45,781 nucleotides of DNA from CAZZBK01 sp964652155 (GTDB taxonomy: Bacteria > Planctomycetota > Planctomycetia > Pirellulales > PNKZ01), in NCBI GenBank assembly GCA_964652155.1, contig CAZZBK010000028.1, forward strand, positions 1-45,781, read 5' to 3'. A program made the translations under genes and the position numbers. Positions within the stretch are counted from its first letter, which is position 1, and the number at the start of each line of letters is the position of its first letter. Positions 7,127 to 14,240 of this stretch are shown here, piece after piece. The notes under the pieces are model-generated. The model saw only the letters and a program-made list of their open reading frames with translations, did not search any database and was not told where the DNA came from.

Positions 7127-7711
7127 TCACGATGCGTTTTTCCGTGTCACGCCGAGCAGCGAAAGCACCCGCCGTATCCGGTCAACGTCCGGCAACCTTG
7201 CGGCAGCCGCTCGGTAGCCCCAGAGAAAATCCACCACGTCGGCCAATGTTTTGCAGCCGAACAACCGCATCTCTCGCACGCTGGCCACGCCGACGCCAGC
7301 GTGAATTAGCTCATTGACGCCCGACTCTCGCCACGGCCCAATGTTCCACTCGGGCTCGTGTCCACACTCGATCAGCCGTTGATACGCCTCGGCAATCGTC
7401 GCGTCTGCCACGCTCCGGATAAGCCGCAGCCGCATTCGTGGCGACTTGCAAAGCTGCTCGCACGTCTCAATGTCGGCAGCCGCAAAGAGCGACACAGCCC
7501 GACTCGATAAGCCAATCTCGCTCAGGAAATGCGGCTTGTCTTTTCGTTGCTCGCTCACCCGCTTGAGATCGTCGATCGCCGCGTGAGCTTCGACCCATTT
7601 GCGTTTACCCACCAGCACCAACATTCGTCGACACTCCGGACAATCAACGTCCACATTTAGATCGCCCGCATCGTCCGGCTTGTCGCACAAGTCATCGTCG
7701 TCGTCGCTCAT
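7127..7711 (-). CDS. Protein with two RNA polymerase alpha-CTD-like helical repeats
   Basis: The start is ATG 7711 with AGGAGG about 9 bases before it, giving 194 residues. After an acidic N-terminus (MSDDDDD) and a single CxxC (CPEC), residues about 60-115 match the alpha-CTD pattern: IGLSSRAVSLFAAADIETCE corresponds to the 'L(S/T)xRAxxxLxxAxIxT' helix-hairpin region. A second, weaker copy runs at about 140-190 (SVREMRLFGCKTLADVVDF). In RNA polymerase this fold binds UP-element DNA and activators. A phage protein with two copies could act on host transcription or simply be a DNA-binding helix-hairpin-helix protein. The role is inferred. Confidence 0.55.
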   Translation of the reverse strand: MSDDDDDLCDKPDDAGDLNVDVDCPECRRMLVLVGKRKWVEAHAAIDDLKRVSEQRKDKPHFLSEIGLSSRAVSLFAAADIETCEQLCKSPRMRLRLIRSVADATIAEAYQRLIECGHEPEWNIGPWRESGVNELIHAGVGVASVREMRLFGCKTLADVVDFLWGYRAAAARLPDVDRIRRVLSLLGVTRKNAS

Positions 7712-7742
7712 GTCCCGTGGCCTCCTATGCCGTTGGGTTATC

Positions 7743-8300
7743 TCAGAACGGTATTTCCACTGGTGTATCATCCGCCCATCGCCCACGCTCGTATGCCTGC
7801 TCTTGAATCACGCGGCGGATTGCTTCCAGTGCCGGACCGGTAACGCCGTCGGGGATATCTCGCCACCATGCACACCGAGCCGCGTCGAGCAATCCTTGCC
7901 GATTGAAAAGCCAAGCAATGTTCACCGCACATTCCGTCGAGTCGCGATACGCTTCGTGTTTCACCAGTCCGGTTATCGTAGGCTCGCCCGTCGCCTTAAC
8001 TCCGCTCACGGGGCAATGGAACGTGTAGCCGCAGAGCGTGTAGCGGTCGAGCCATACACGACGCCGCATGTAGATGCCCGTGCCGGTACACTTGCGACAT
8101 AAATGCACCGTGTCTTTGGTACAGTCCCAGCACTCTCGGTCGAGGTTCTGTATGTCATATCCATCGGGTTTTGCAAGCCACTTGAGCAAAAACGACTTCG
8201 CGTCATAGAACGCATATCGGCACCAGTTCGGCACGCCGCTGTTCCCATGGTGGAGCATCTTCGCAAGGCACGTTATGTCTAACGCATCTTCGGCGTTCAT
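7743..8300 (-). CDS. DnaJ-type zinc-finger-like protein
   Basis: The start at ATG 8300 (MNAEDALDIT) overlaps the stop of the 34-residue gene upstream (ATGA), giving 185 residues. The centre carries CWDCTKDTVHLCRKCTGTGI, which is CxxC then CxxCxGxG as in one repeat of the DnaJ central zinc domain. A later segment (ALEAIRRVIQEQAYERGRW) is helical. The J domain is absent, so this is not a DnaJ homologue as a whole. It probably binds zinc and either a nucleic acid or a protein. Confidence 0.6.
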   Translation of the reverse strand: MNAEDALDITCLAKMLHHGNSGVPNWCRYAFYDAKSFLLKWLAKPDGYDIQNLDRECWDCTKDTVHLCRKCTGTGIYMRRRVWLDRYTLCGYTFHCPVSGVKATGEPTITGLVKHEAYRDSTECAVNIAWLFNRQGLLDAARCAWWRDIPDGVTGPALEAIRRVIQEQAYERGRWADDTPVEIPF

Positions 8301-8401
8301 ATCGCCGCTCGCAATTCTTCCAGAAGAATGTCGCGGATTTTGCACCACTGATCTGCCGCCGCCCATGCCTCCGCCGACATCGCATGGTTGCTGATTTCCA
8401 T
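8297..8401 (-). CDS. 34-residue coupled micro-gene
   Basis: ATG 8401 overlaps the upstream TAA (TAATG), and the TGA at 8297-8299 overlaps the next ATG (ATGA). The peptide begins MEISNHAMSAEAWAAADQWC and ends with a charged helix (KIRDILLEELRAAI). It is likely a single amphipathic helix. Coupling on both sides is the main support, and function is unknown. Confidence 0.5.
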   Translation of the reverse strand: MEISNHAMSAEAWAAADQWCKIRDILLEELRAAI

Positions 8402-9081
8402 TACACTCGCCCCCTTCGTCGGTCGCTGCCGGGTGTGTTGAATATGCCGCCACCGATTGCCAGAGCCAGCTTACCCAGCGGCTCGCAAGCATCTCCATCT
8501 CGGTGCAATGCCCCGCTCTCGATGCGTGCTGCTCGAATCATCGCCGAGTACCTCGCTATGATCGCGTCGGCCTCATGCTCGCGGTCCTCTGGTGGATCGG
8601 CCAACAGCAACGCCTCGTCGGTTGTCGGTTGCGGCAATCCGTGTACAGCCTCGCCGCGTCGATTCACAAATTGGCCTGTCTCGTCACGAGTTGCAAGCCC
8701 GCAACACTCTTGACACATTGAGGAGCGATGATTCATCGGCTTGCCACACTGACATATCTTCGCGGCCGTCTTGTTTCCTGGGTTCGGGAAACGGCACTTG
8801 AAACACCGGGCCGAGCCGCTCGACTTCTTGCCACCGCAACTGCACTTGCATGACTCCGTGATTCTCTCGCTGCTGACCATCATCTTTTCACGCCATACCG
8901 CGACCTTAGCGGGCTTCGTCTCCGCGTAACTATCGACCAAGCTCGCCGGGTGAAAGCTCGTCACCTTGCCAGTCTCGACCACGCGACAACGCACAACCTG
9001 CCCGTAAGCCATGATCGGCTCGACCTCTCGGCCGCTCGGCTTGTGCCACTTCGTTTTTACCTTCCGTGATTCTTGAATCAT
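8401..9081 (-). CDS. Multi-zinc-ribbon protein
   Basis: The start at ATG 9081 forms an ATGA overlap with ruvC and gives 226 residues. The middle holds CKCSCGGKKSSGSARCFKCR and then CQCGKPMNHRSSMCQECC, two CxCG/CxxC ribbon pairs. The C-terminal third is an acidic helix (DPPEDREHEADAIIARYSAM). Paired ribbons after a basic N-terminal domain suggest nucleic acid binding. It follows ruvC directly, so it may serve in replication or late DNA processing. No named family is recognised. Confidence 0.6.
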   Translation of the reverse strand: MIQESRKVKTKWHKPSGREVEPIMAYGQVVRCRVVETGKVTSFHPASLVDSYAETKPAKVAVWREKMMVSSERITESCKCSCGGKKSSGSARCFKCRFPNPGNKTAAKICQCGKPMNHRSSMCQECCGLATRDETGQFVNRRGEAVHGLPQPTTDEALLLADPPEDREHEADAIIARYSAMIRAARIESGALHRDGDACEPLGKLALAIGGGIFNTPGSDRRRGRV

Positions 9082-9539
9082 GCTTTGACCTCCGTGATAC
9101 CTAGACAAATACGCCGACACGTTTCGGCAATCAACAGGGCATCTGCCGTCGCGTGTGTGATCTTCAGGCCGGGGAACAACTGCTGAGCCTTGGCCTTGCT
9201 CACATTCTTATCGCCGCGAGTAAGGCACCCCATGAGCTTCTGCCACTTCTGCGGAGTCACGTCGTCATACGGTATCGCCAATCCGACAAGCAATCCCTTG
9301 AGAAAGCCGTATGACTCGCCGAACTTGAACGACGATGCAACGCCTTGCTTCGGCATGGAATGCACCCGCTCGATAAGTGCAAACGGTCGCTCGGTAGCAC
9401 CGATGATGCGTCGAAACTGCTCGCCCGTGTCGTGCTGAGTGTCGCCGTACTTTTCAGCCGCGAGGATTTCACCATCAGCATCGAGCAACGCAATGCCGCC
9501 CGATGCACCTGGGTCTATGCCAATGTAATGTGTGCTCAT
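9078..9539 (-). CDS. ruvC: RuvC-like Holliday junction resolvase
   Basis: The 153 residues show the RNase H-like RuvC pattern. Asp9 lies in YIGIDPGASGGIALLD, Glu57 in FALIERVHSMP, and His129 and Asp133 in ITHATADALLIAET. The region FKFGESYGFLKGLLVGL and the block VTPQKWQK also match phage RuvC proteins. Such enzymes resolve branched DNA before packaging. ATG 9539 has GGAG about 11 bases upstream. The length fits the family (about 150-175 residues). Confidence 0.85.
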   Translation of the reverse strand: MSTHYIGIDPGASGGIALLDADGEILAAEKYGDTQHDTGEQFRRIIGATERPFALIERVHSMPKQGVASSFKFGESYGFLKGLLVGLAIPYDDVTPQKWQKLMGCLTRGDKNVSKAKAQQLFPGLKITHATADALLIAETCRRICLGITEVKA

Positions 9540-9587
9540 TCGCTTCGCTCCAATTCGTCGGTTAAGTCCAGGCGTGACACCGGTAGT

Positions 9588-9767
9588 TTATCGCATCTCA
9601 ATCCTAGCGGCCATTTCGGCACAACGCACGGCATCTCCTATGCTCATGATACCTGACAGGTATAGCTCGCGAGCTGCTCGTTTTATGCCGAGGCGAACCA
9701 TCCTATCTGGCGATGAGAATGAGGCTATTAACTTTAACGACCTGCGATACATCGCATAGAATTTCAC
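9588..9767 (-). CDS. Small basic helical protein
   Basis: The start is GTG 9767, overlapping the upstream TGA (GTGA), giving 59 residues: MKFYAMYRRSLKLIASFSSP at the start and GDAVRCAEMAARIEMR at the end. It is basic, helical and methionine-rich. A longer TTG-type start at 9821 would run deep into the upstream gene. Function is unknown. The 48 bases between it and ruvC hold no ORF or clear signal. Confidence 0.55.
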   Translation of the reverse strand: MKFYAMYRRSLKLIASFSSPDRMVRLGIKRAARELYLSGIMSIGDAVRCAEMAARIEMR

Positions 9768-10105
9768 GACTTCACCCCCATCAGCCGCATCGCGGCCAGC
9801 AGTTGGCCACGAGTGGAGCACGTAAATCGATCGCCTACATCGTTTTCAACGACCCAAGTATTATCGCAGCCTAGCGACTCAAACACCTCGCACGGTCCAA
9901 AATCAAACCACCATGTGCCTCGGTAGTCCACGTCACTACTGATTGGCTTCATCGCCTTAATCCACTCCGCATCGATTGGTGTTTCGTCGTGCTCCGCAGC
10001 GTAGGCCATCGCCTGCCGCTTGCACGTCTCGACGCAATCAGCGATAGCCTTGGCTTCTTCCTCGCCCAGATGCTTCTGGATCGCCTGCAACTTTATCACG
10101 TCCAT
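9764..10105 (-). CDS. Hypothetical protein
   Basis: The 113 residues start at ATG 10105, seven bases after GAGG (a GTG at 10108 is an alternative). The N-terminal half is helical (LGEEEAKAIADCVETCKRQA). The C-terminal half is beta-rich and aromatic (YRGTWWFDFGPCEVFESLGC) and ends with a helix. No family is recognised. Confidence 0.6.
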   Translation of the reverse strand: MDVIKLQAIQKHLGEEEAKAIADCVETCKRQAMAYAAEHDETPIDAEWIKAMKPISSDVDYRGTWWFDFGPCEVFESLGCDNTWVVENDVGDRFTCSTRGQLLAAMRLMGVKS

Positions 10106-10109
10106 CACT

Positions 10110-10727
10110 TCACCTCGCTTTCATCAACTGGTTCTCGGTAAAGTATTCCTCTCGGCCATGCACGCCTGCCCCAACGATCCGCAGGAATTGTCGCTGCACC
10201 GTTCTCAATGCCGGGAGGCTTTCGTGTGGTGTAAGGATTCCGATGCGGCACACCTCACCCCGGCGAAGTTTTGTACCGCGATCGAGCGGGTATAAATCAG
10301 CGACATGGCCCAAGTCACCGTCCTCCGATGTATCGTCGTGCGTTGCGTCCCACACGGCACAAGACTCGTCTACATCGCTGGCGATCAGAATCTCGGTATC
10401 TGCATCGAGCGTTACGCGAGGCGATCCGCCCCATGACGTTCCTCCGCCCCAGTTATAAACGCCGCGTAACTTGCCTGCTTCCGTGTGAATCGCACGGTCG
10501 TATCGAGCACGCGAGCCACGATGCGGCTTGCCTTGCGTGACCAGTGATTCGTCAATCGTGAGATAGCCAATCTCACCACGCTTGATGCAGAGTTCCGATA
10601 TTACGTCGGTATAGCCGCGATATTCGAGCGGCACAGAAAATGGGTCACCTTGGGTGTAGGGCATCATCAGGCATCGTATGCCTGTGTAGTGCGGAAACTC
10701 GATAGAACCAATAATGGAATAATTCAT
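10110..10727 (-). CDS. Hypothetical protein
   Basis: The start is ATG 10727, with GAGGAG about 8 bases before it and an ATGA overlap with the upstream 58-residue gene, giving 205 residues. The sequence is beta-rich with several Gly-rich loops (YNWGGGTSWGGSPRV) and acidic patches, followed by LDRGTKLRRGEVCRIGIL. There are no membrane segments. I do not recognise a family; it looks like a soluble early protein. Confidence 0.65.
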   Translation of the reverse strand: MNYSIIGSIEFPHYTGIRCLMMPYTQGDPFSVPLEYRGYTDVISELCIKRGEIGYLTIDESLVTQGKPHRGSRARYDRAIHTEAGKLRGVYNWGGGTSWGGSPRVTLDADTEILIASDVDESCAVWDATHDDTSEDGDLGHVADLYPLDRGTKLRRGEVCRIGILTPHESLPALRTVQRQFLRIVGAGVHGREEYFTENQLMKAR

Positions 10728-10900
10728 TTGCACAACTCCTCAATAGATTTCAATGCCTCTCGCGGCGACAACTTGACACGCTTAAGTTTATCTAGGATCA
10801 TTTTCACCTGCTCGACCCTGGCGCACACCTTGATAAGACCGTCATGGTCGGCGTACTTCTTGCCGCACGATGGACACGCAGGGTCACGGTAGTCGCTCAT
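10724..10900 (-). CDS. Small CxxC protein with basic helix
   Basis: ATG 10900 overlaps the upstream stop (ATGA), and TGA 10724-10726 overlaps the next ATG. The 58 residues begin MSDYRDPACPSCGKKYADHD, with one CxxC followed by His, and continue as a basic helix (VEQVKMILDKLKRVKLSPRE). It may bind zinc or nucleic acid. The role is unknown. Confidence 0.6.
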   Translation of the reverse strand: MSDYRDPACPSCGKKYADHDGLIKVCARVEQVKMILDKLKRVKLSPREALKSIEELCK

Positions 10901-11247
10901 GTGCTCACCTCGCCGACAATCGCCTCGATTTGATCGTCAACGTTGGCGTGCCATCGCGGTGGGTATGTAATCTCGCCGTTCTCGTAATACTCGATTGGAA
11001 CGTTAGTCTTAACGATGAATCGCATGGCCGGAAACTTTTGTGACAACGATAACGCTGCTCGATTAGCAGTCGCGTAATCAAGATAGATGTATCGCCTCGC
11101 ACCGTCTCGATCCGCTGTGACGTAATAATATGTGTCGCTCATGTGCTCACCTCGCCTAGCGACTTGTGCTCCAACAAGAACAATCCCGGGCTGGTGCAGG
11201 TGGTCGTAGATTTCCGACTTGTATTCCATGTCGTCAAAGAACGTCAT
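10897..11247 (-). CDS. Hypothetical protein
   Basis: The 116 residues start at ATG 11247, overlapping the upstream stop (ATGA). An alternative start lies at residue 36 (MSDTYYYVTADRDGARRYIY), which has GAGGTGAGC shortly before it. Both forms share a beta-rich C-terminal region (RFIVKTNVPIEYYENGEIT). No family is recognised. Confidence 0.55.
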   Translation of the reverse strand: MTFFDDMEYKSEIYDHLHQPGIVLVGAQVARRGEHMSDTYYYVTADRDGARRYIYLDYATANRAALSLSQKFPAMRFIVKTNVPIEYYENGEITYPPRWHANVDDQIEAIVGEVST

Positions 11248-11471
11248 AGCTCATCTCCAATAATTTCGTTTAATTCCTCGATCTCAAATCGCACGCCTTG
11301 ACTGTTGCGTTGAATGAGTCGTTCACGAATGTTATTTAGCTTCTTCGTCAGCCGTTCGTCGCGGGCAATGACAGCGTCTACGTATATGTTCGATGTAACA
11401 CGTCCGAATTGACGCATGGACATTGTTTCCATAATCTTCTCGGCTGTACTTCTGCTCAGGTCTTTGGCCAC
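11244..11471 (-). CDS. Small helical hypothetical protein
   Basis: The start is GTG 11471 with GGGAG about 10 bases upstream. The 75 residues begin MAKDLSRSTAEKIMETMSMR and contain a basic helix (RLTKKLNNIRERLIQRNSQG) and an acidic end (EIEELNEIIGDEL). The 34 bases between it and the upstream gene hold no clear signal. Function is unknown. Confidence 0.55.
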   Translation of the reverse strand: MAKDLSRSTAEKIMETMSMRQFGRVTSNIYVDAVIARDERLTKKLNNIRERLIQRNSQGVRFEIEELNEIIGDEL

Positions 11472-11505
11472 AGTGCGACTCCCGTGCTAAGCGATTTCAT
11501 GTCGT

Positions 11506-11703
11506 TCAGGTGCCGCGACAGTAGGTCTCCAAGGAAACACTCACTATCGAATGGCGACACCTCCCGTCGAGAGTGATGGTTGTAATTTTGCTGCCGTGGT
11601 GATCCAAGCGAGTCACGATGGACTTAACATCCAGGTCGTAGGTGAACGAGACTTCGTGATAATTCCACGGGCGCTCCATGATGATCGCGGATAGGTCACT
11701 CAC
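11506..11703 (-). CDS. Small hypothetical protein
   Basis: The start is GTG 11703, overlapping the upstream TGA (GTGA). The 65 residues are beta-rich (EVSFTYDLDVKSIVTRLDHH, then KITTITLDGR). No motif is recognised. Confidence 0.5.
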   Translation of the reverse strand: MSDLSAIIMERPWNYHEVSFTYDLDVKSIVTRLDHHGSKITTITLDGRCRHSIVSVSLETYCRGT

Positions 11704-11960
11704 GATTGCACCTCATCATACGTCGCTTTGAATATCGAATCACGGCATGGATAGAATTCGCCTTCCACACCTTTGATAATCCAATCGCCAATCTCTGCTC
11801 GCATTTCACCTTCGTACGTTTGAATGTCGATAGCTCGTTTGCTTCTTGGCATTGCGATGCCCTTGATCGAGCCACGACACCATTGCTCTAGTACTTCGAG
11901 ATTATCCTCACTCAGTTGTTCAGCATCGATTACGACGGGTCGTTTTCGGAATTGTCTCAC
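11700..11960 (-). CDS. Conserved phage protein of the GDWIIKGVEGEFYPC type
   Basis: The start is GTG 11960, overlapping the upstream TGA (GTGA), and gives 86 residues. It opens MRQFRKRPVVIDAEQLSEDN and closes with EMRAEIGDWIIKGVEGEFYP followed by CRDSIFKATY. This pattern (RKRPVVI...A, then GDWII.GV.GEFYPC...F..TY) is common to many phage and prophage proteins of unknown function, sometimes called PGDYG-like. The family match is from memory of the motif. The biochemical role is unknown. Confidence 0.7.
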   Translation of the reverse strand: MRQFRKRPVVIDAEQLSEDNLEVLEQWCRGSIKGIAMPRSKRAIDIQTYEGEMRAEIGDWIIKGVEGEFYPCRDSIFKATYDEVQS

Positions 11961-13240
11961 GGTTGCACCCCCCACAACCATGCGTCAACGACGGCAACAC
12001 GCTCACGACATTCGTTAGTCGGTGGGTCGTTCAGCGGCTCGGTTGAAAGCGAGCAATATAACCAGCCAACCAACCATGCGATTTCGTTACGAGGTGGTGC
12101 CGGTACGTCGTATCGCGGATCAGGTACGTCGTTCTTCGCAGCCGTCGTCGCGTTCGCCGCTCGGAGTAGCTCGTTGTCGTGCTGTAATTCTTCCGTTGCA
12201 ATCTTGAGCGACTTCAACTCGGCAAGCATGACGTAACAATCGTTCGCGTTGTACTCCGCGTTTTTCAGTTGTACCGCTTGCTTTTCGATCTCCGCCTTCT
12301 GCTGCTCAATCGTGTGCTGATTCACCGCGAAGAATTGCCGCTCGTTGTCCAGTGCGGCTTTTGCTGCTGCCGTTTCTTCGGACAGCGATGCGTAGTCGGC
12401 CTGCCACTTGCGATTCAACTCCTCGGCTGCACGCAACTCCGATTCGTACTGCTGCACTAGCCGCTTCAGTAGGTCGTAGTCGTGCGGAAGTTCTTGCTTA
12501 ATCATTCGTTGTGCGGCGTCCCAGTGATCTGCGAATGCCACATCGAGCAACTTCACGTAGTCGCCATTGAACGCCTCGCGGGCAGACCGACTAACGTGGG
12601 TATTGTCAATGCGTCTCTTGATGAGGTCCAATTCTTTGCGAGCTTCGTCACGCTCACGAGTCACGTCATCTAACTCACGTTGTAGAATCCAATGCTCACG
12701 CAGCGGTTTGGCCATCTCCGCACGCTCGGCTGCAATCGCTTGGTCGAAATACTCCACCCACGTCTCGCGGGATAGTTTCGTGAGATAGTCGTAGACGTTC
12801 ATCGAAACACGCTGCCCGCCAACGTCCATATAATATTCAGGATAAACGGTCTCGGGGATCGTTTTCAGAAACCGCTCAACCGGCCCCATCGCTGGCTTCT
12901 CGCTGGGTTTTGCTGGCTCCGCAACAGGCTTGGATTGACCCATCAACATGCCAGGGCTAGTGTAGTCTATCTTAGAACCATAGTAAAAGTAAAAGTCGCT
13001 ACGCCATTTTTCGTAGTGGATTAATTGATCGTCCCCCAACAGCTTCTTGCAAGTCGTTGCTGGTTCCTGTTGATCCTTCTCCGCTGGCTCGAAACAATCG
13101 GCGATCCAGAGGCATCCGCCTGTTTCTGCTAATTTCAACTGATCGCCTGCGACATAGGCCACGGTCATCACCGCGTCACCATTATGCCACCCTCCCATGC
13201 AATCCGCTTTCCGACGCACCTTATCATTTGGCTTAAACAT
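11957..13240 (-). CDS. Large coiled-coil protein
   Basis: The 427 residues start at ATG 13240. The N-terminal 50 residues form a small beta domain (MFKPNDKVRRKADCMGGW) like short phage proteins that bind nucleotides or DNA, though this is weak. From about 190 to 360 it is a long coiled coil (ELDDVTRERDEARKELDLIK and similar). The end is a Trp-rich segment (NEIAWLVGWLYCSLS). It may be a scaffold for a multi-protein early complex. It overlaps the upstream gene by 8 bases. Confidence 0.65.
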   Translation of the reverse strand: MFKPNDKVRRKADCMGGWHNGDAVMTVAYVAGDQLKLAETGGCLWIADCFEPAEKDQQEPATTCKKLLGDDQLIHYEKWRSDFYFYYGSKIDYTSPGMLMGQSKPVAEPAKPSEKPAMGPVERFLKTIPETVYPEYYMDVGGQRVSMNVYDYLTKLSRETWVEYFDQAIAAERAEMAKPLREHWILQRELDDVTRERDEARKELDLIKRRIDNTHVSRSAREAFNGDYVKLLDVAFADHWDAAQRMIKQELPHDYDLLKRLVQQYESELRAAEELNRKWQADYASLSEETAAAKAALDNERQFFAVNQHTIEQQKAEIEKQAVQLKNAEYNANDCYVMLAELKSLKIATEELQHDNELLRAANATTAAKNDVPDPRYDVPAPPRNEIAWLVGWLYCSLSTEPLNDPPTNECRERVAVVDAWLWGVQP

Positions 13241-13421
13241 GATTCTCCTCCAACCATTTTTGGGTTACTTCGTATTTCAAGCCGCCAACAAATTCTTGCC
13301 CGTGTATCTGCTTCAACTCACACGCTTTCGCCAGGATCGCCGCCGCTCGGTCCTGCGAGATGCCCCACAACGCCGCGAGGATGTATTTGTCGATCAGCCG
13401 CGTTTGCGGGTTAGGCGTCAT
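13233..13421 (-). CDS. Small hypothetical protein
   Basis: The 62 residues begin MTPNPQTRLIDKYILAALWG and continue ISQDRAAAILAKACELKQIH, a helical pattern that could form a helix-turn-helix-like or protein-binding fold. The ATG at 13421 shares a base with the upstream TGA (TGATG). No family is recognised. Confidence 0.55.
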   Translation of the reverse strand: MTPNPQTRLIDKYILAALWGISQDRAAAILAKACELKQIHGQEFVGGLKYEVTQKWLEENHV

Positions 13422-13642
13422 CAGTCACGCTTCCTTTCCGCGTCGTAAAGTATTTCAAGCAACGTCGCCAGTTGTGCCAAACTCGCATCCGTCAATCGCC
13501 CCGATGCCTCGGCCAACGCCAAGAACTCACCGCTACAATCCTGCTCGGCCATCCATCGTAGGCGGTCGTAACGTCGAGCCAGCTCGGTCAGCTTGTCGCT
13601 CGATTTGCGGATCGCATCGACATACCGTTCACGTTCGCTCAT
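13421..13642 (-). CDS. Small helical hypothetical protein
   Basis: The start is ATG 13642, with an ATGA overlap upstream; the longer frame to 13771 is a shadow of the upstream gene. The 73 residues (MSERERYVDAIRKSSDKLTE at the start) are almost all helix and end with ILYDAERKRD. Function is unknown. Confidence 0.55.
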   Translation of the reverse strand: MSERERYVDAIRKSSDKLTELARRYDRLRWMAEQDCSGEFLALAEASGRLTDASLAQLATLLEILYDAERKRD

Positions 13643-13884
13643 TGCGATTGCCTCGACTGTTGGTCGATCTGATCCCAGTATTCCGCTTCGGCTTGTCGTG
13701 CATCCTCGCGCTCCTGGGCCGCAATGCGTTCGTCGTGTTGCAATCTTGCAGCGTATGAATCTGCCTCGCAACCACTACGGTACGCCTCGTGCATCCGATC
13801 TTCGTCCATGCGGCTTTCACTAACGCCTCGACGCCACGCATCATAGTAGAAGTCGCCACGCCATTTTTTGTAATCGTCGCTCAT
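13639..13884 (-). CDS. Small acidic/basic helical protein
   Basis: The 81 residues begin MSDDYKKWRGDFYYDAWRRG. They share the pattern 'KWR(S/G)DFYY' with residues about 78-86 of the coiled-coil protein at 11957-13240 (EKWRSDFYFYYG). The C-terminal half is a charged helix rich in Gln and Glu. The shared motif suggests a repeated short module in these two early proteins. Confidence 0.55.
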   Translation of the reverse strand: MSDDYKKWRGDFYYDAWRRGVSESRMDEDRMHEAYRSGCEADSYAARLQHDERIAAQEREDARQAEAEYWDQIDQQSRQSQ

Positions 13885-13885
13885 C

Positions 13886-14071
13886 TCAGTCCCTCACGTA
13901 CAGGTCAAAGAATTCTTTGTGCAACTTCGGATCGTCCCGCAACTGCTCGAGATGCTTCAGTAACTCGGCCACCGGAAACGCTAGATAGCTGTTGTCCTGT
14001 GTGCGAGCCAACGCTTCCGCCGCTCGGTCCAACACGCCACGAAGCGAGATTACCATGCCGGACTTACTCAT
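13886..14071 (-). CDS. Small hypothetical protein
   Basis: The 61 residues (MSKSGMVISLRGVLDRAAEA at the start) are helical and acidic towards the end (LRDDPKLHKEFFDLYVRD). It overlaps the upstream 58-residue gene by 8 bases. No family is recognised. Confidence 0.55.
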   Translation of the reverse strand: MSKSGMVISLRGVLDRAAEALARTQDNSYLAFPVAELLKHLEQLRDDPKLHKEFFDLYVRD

Positions 14072-14240
14072 CGGTAGCCTCGTTAATTGTGACGGTTACT
14101 TTTTTAATGGTTGCCATCGTGAATTGGGCGGCTGTTTGTCCGGCCTCATCCGCCGTGCAATAAATCCACGGGTGCTTTCCGGAAAGCGGCTTGCCATCGC
14201 AGTCGAGTATAACCCAGCGGGTAAGGATAATCGGTTTCAT
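14064..14240 (-). CDS. 58-residue coupled small protein
   Basis: ATG 14240 overlaps the methyltransferase stop (ATGA), and TAA lies at 14064-14066. The product starts MKPIILTRWVILDCDGKPLS and continues with HPWIYCTADEAGQTAAQF, a small beta-alpha fold. The end is Thr/Val-rich. Coupling and codon pattern support it as real; the function is unknown. Confidence 0.6.
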   Translation of the reverse strand: MKPIILTRWVILDCDGKPLSGKHPWIYCTADEAGQTAAQFTMATIKKVTVTINEATDE

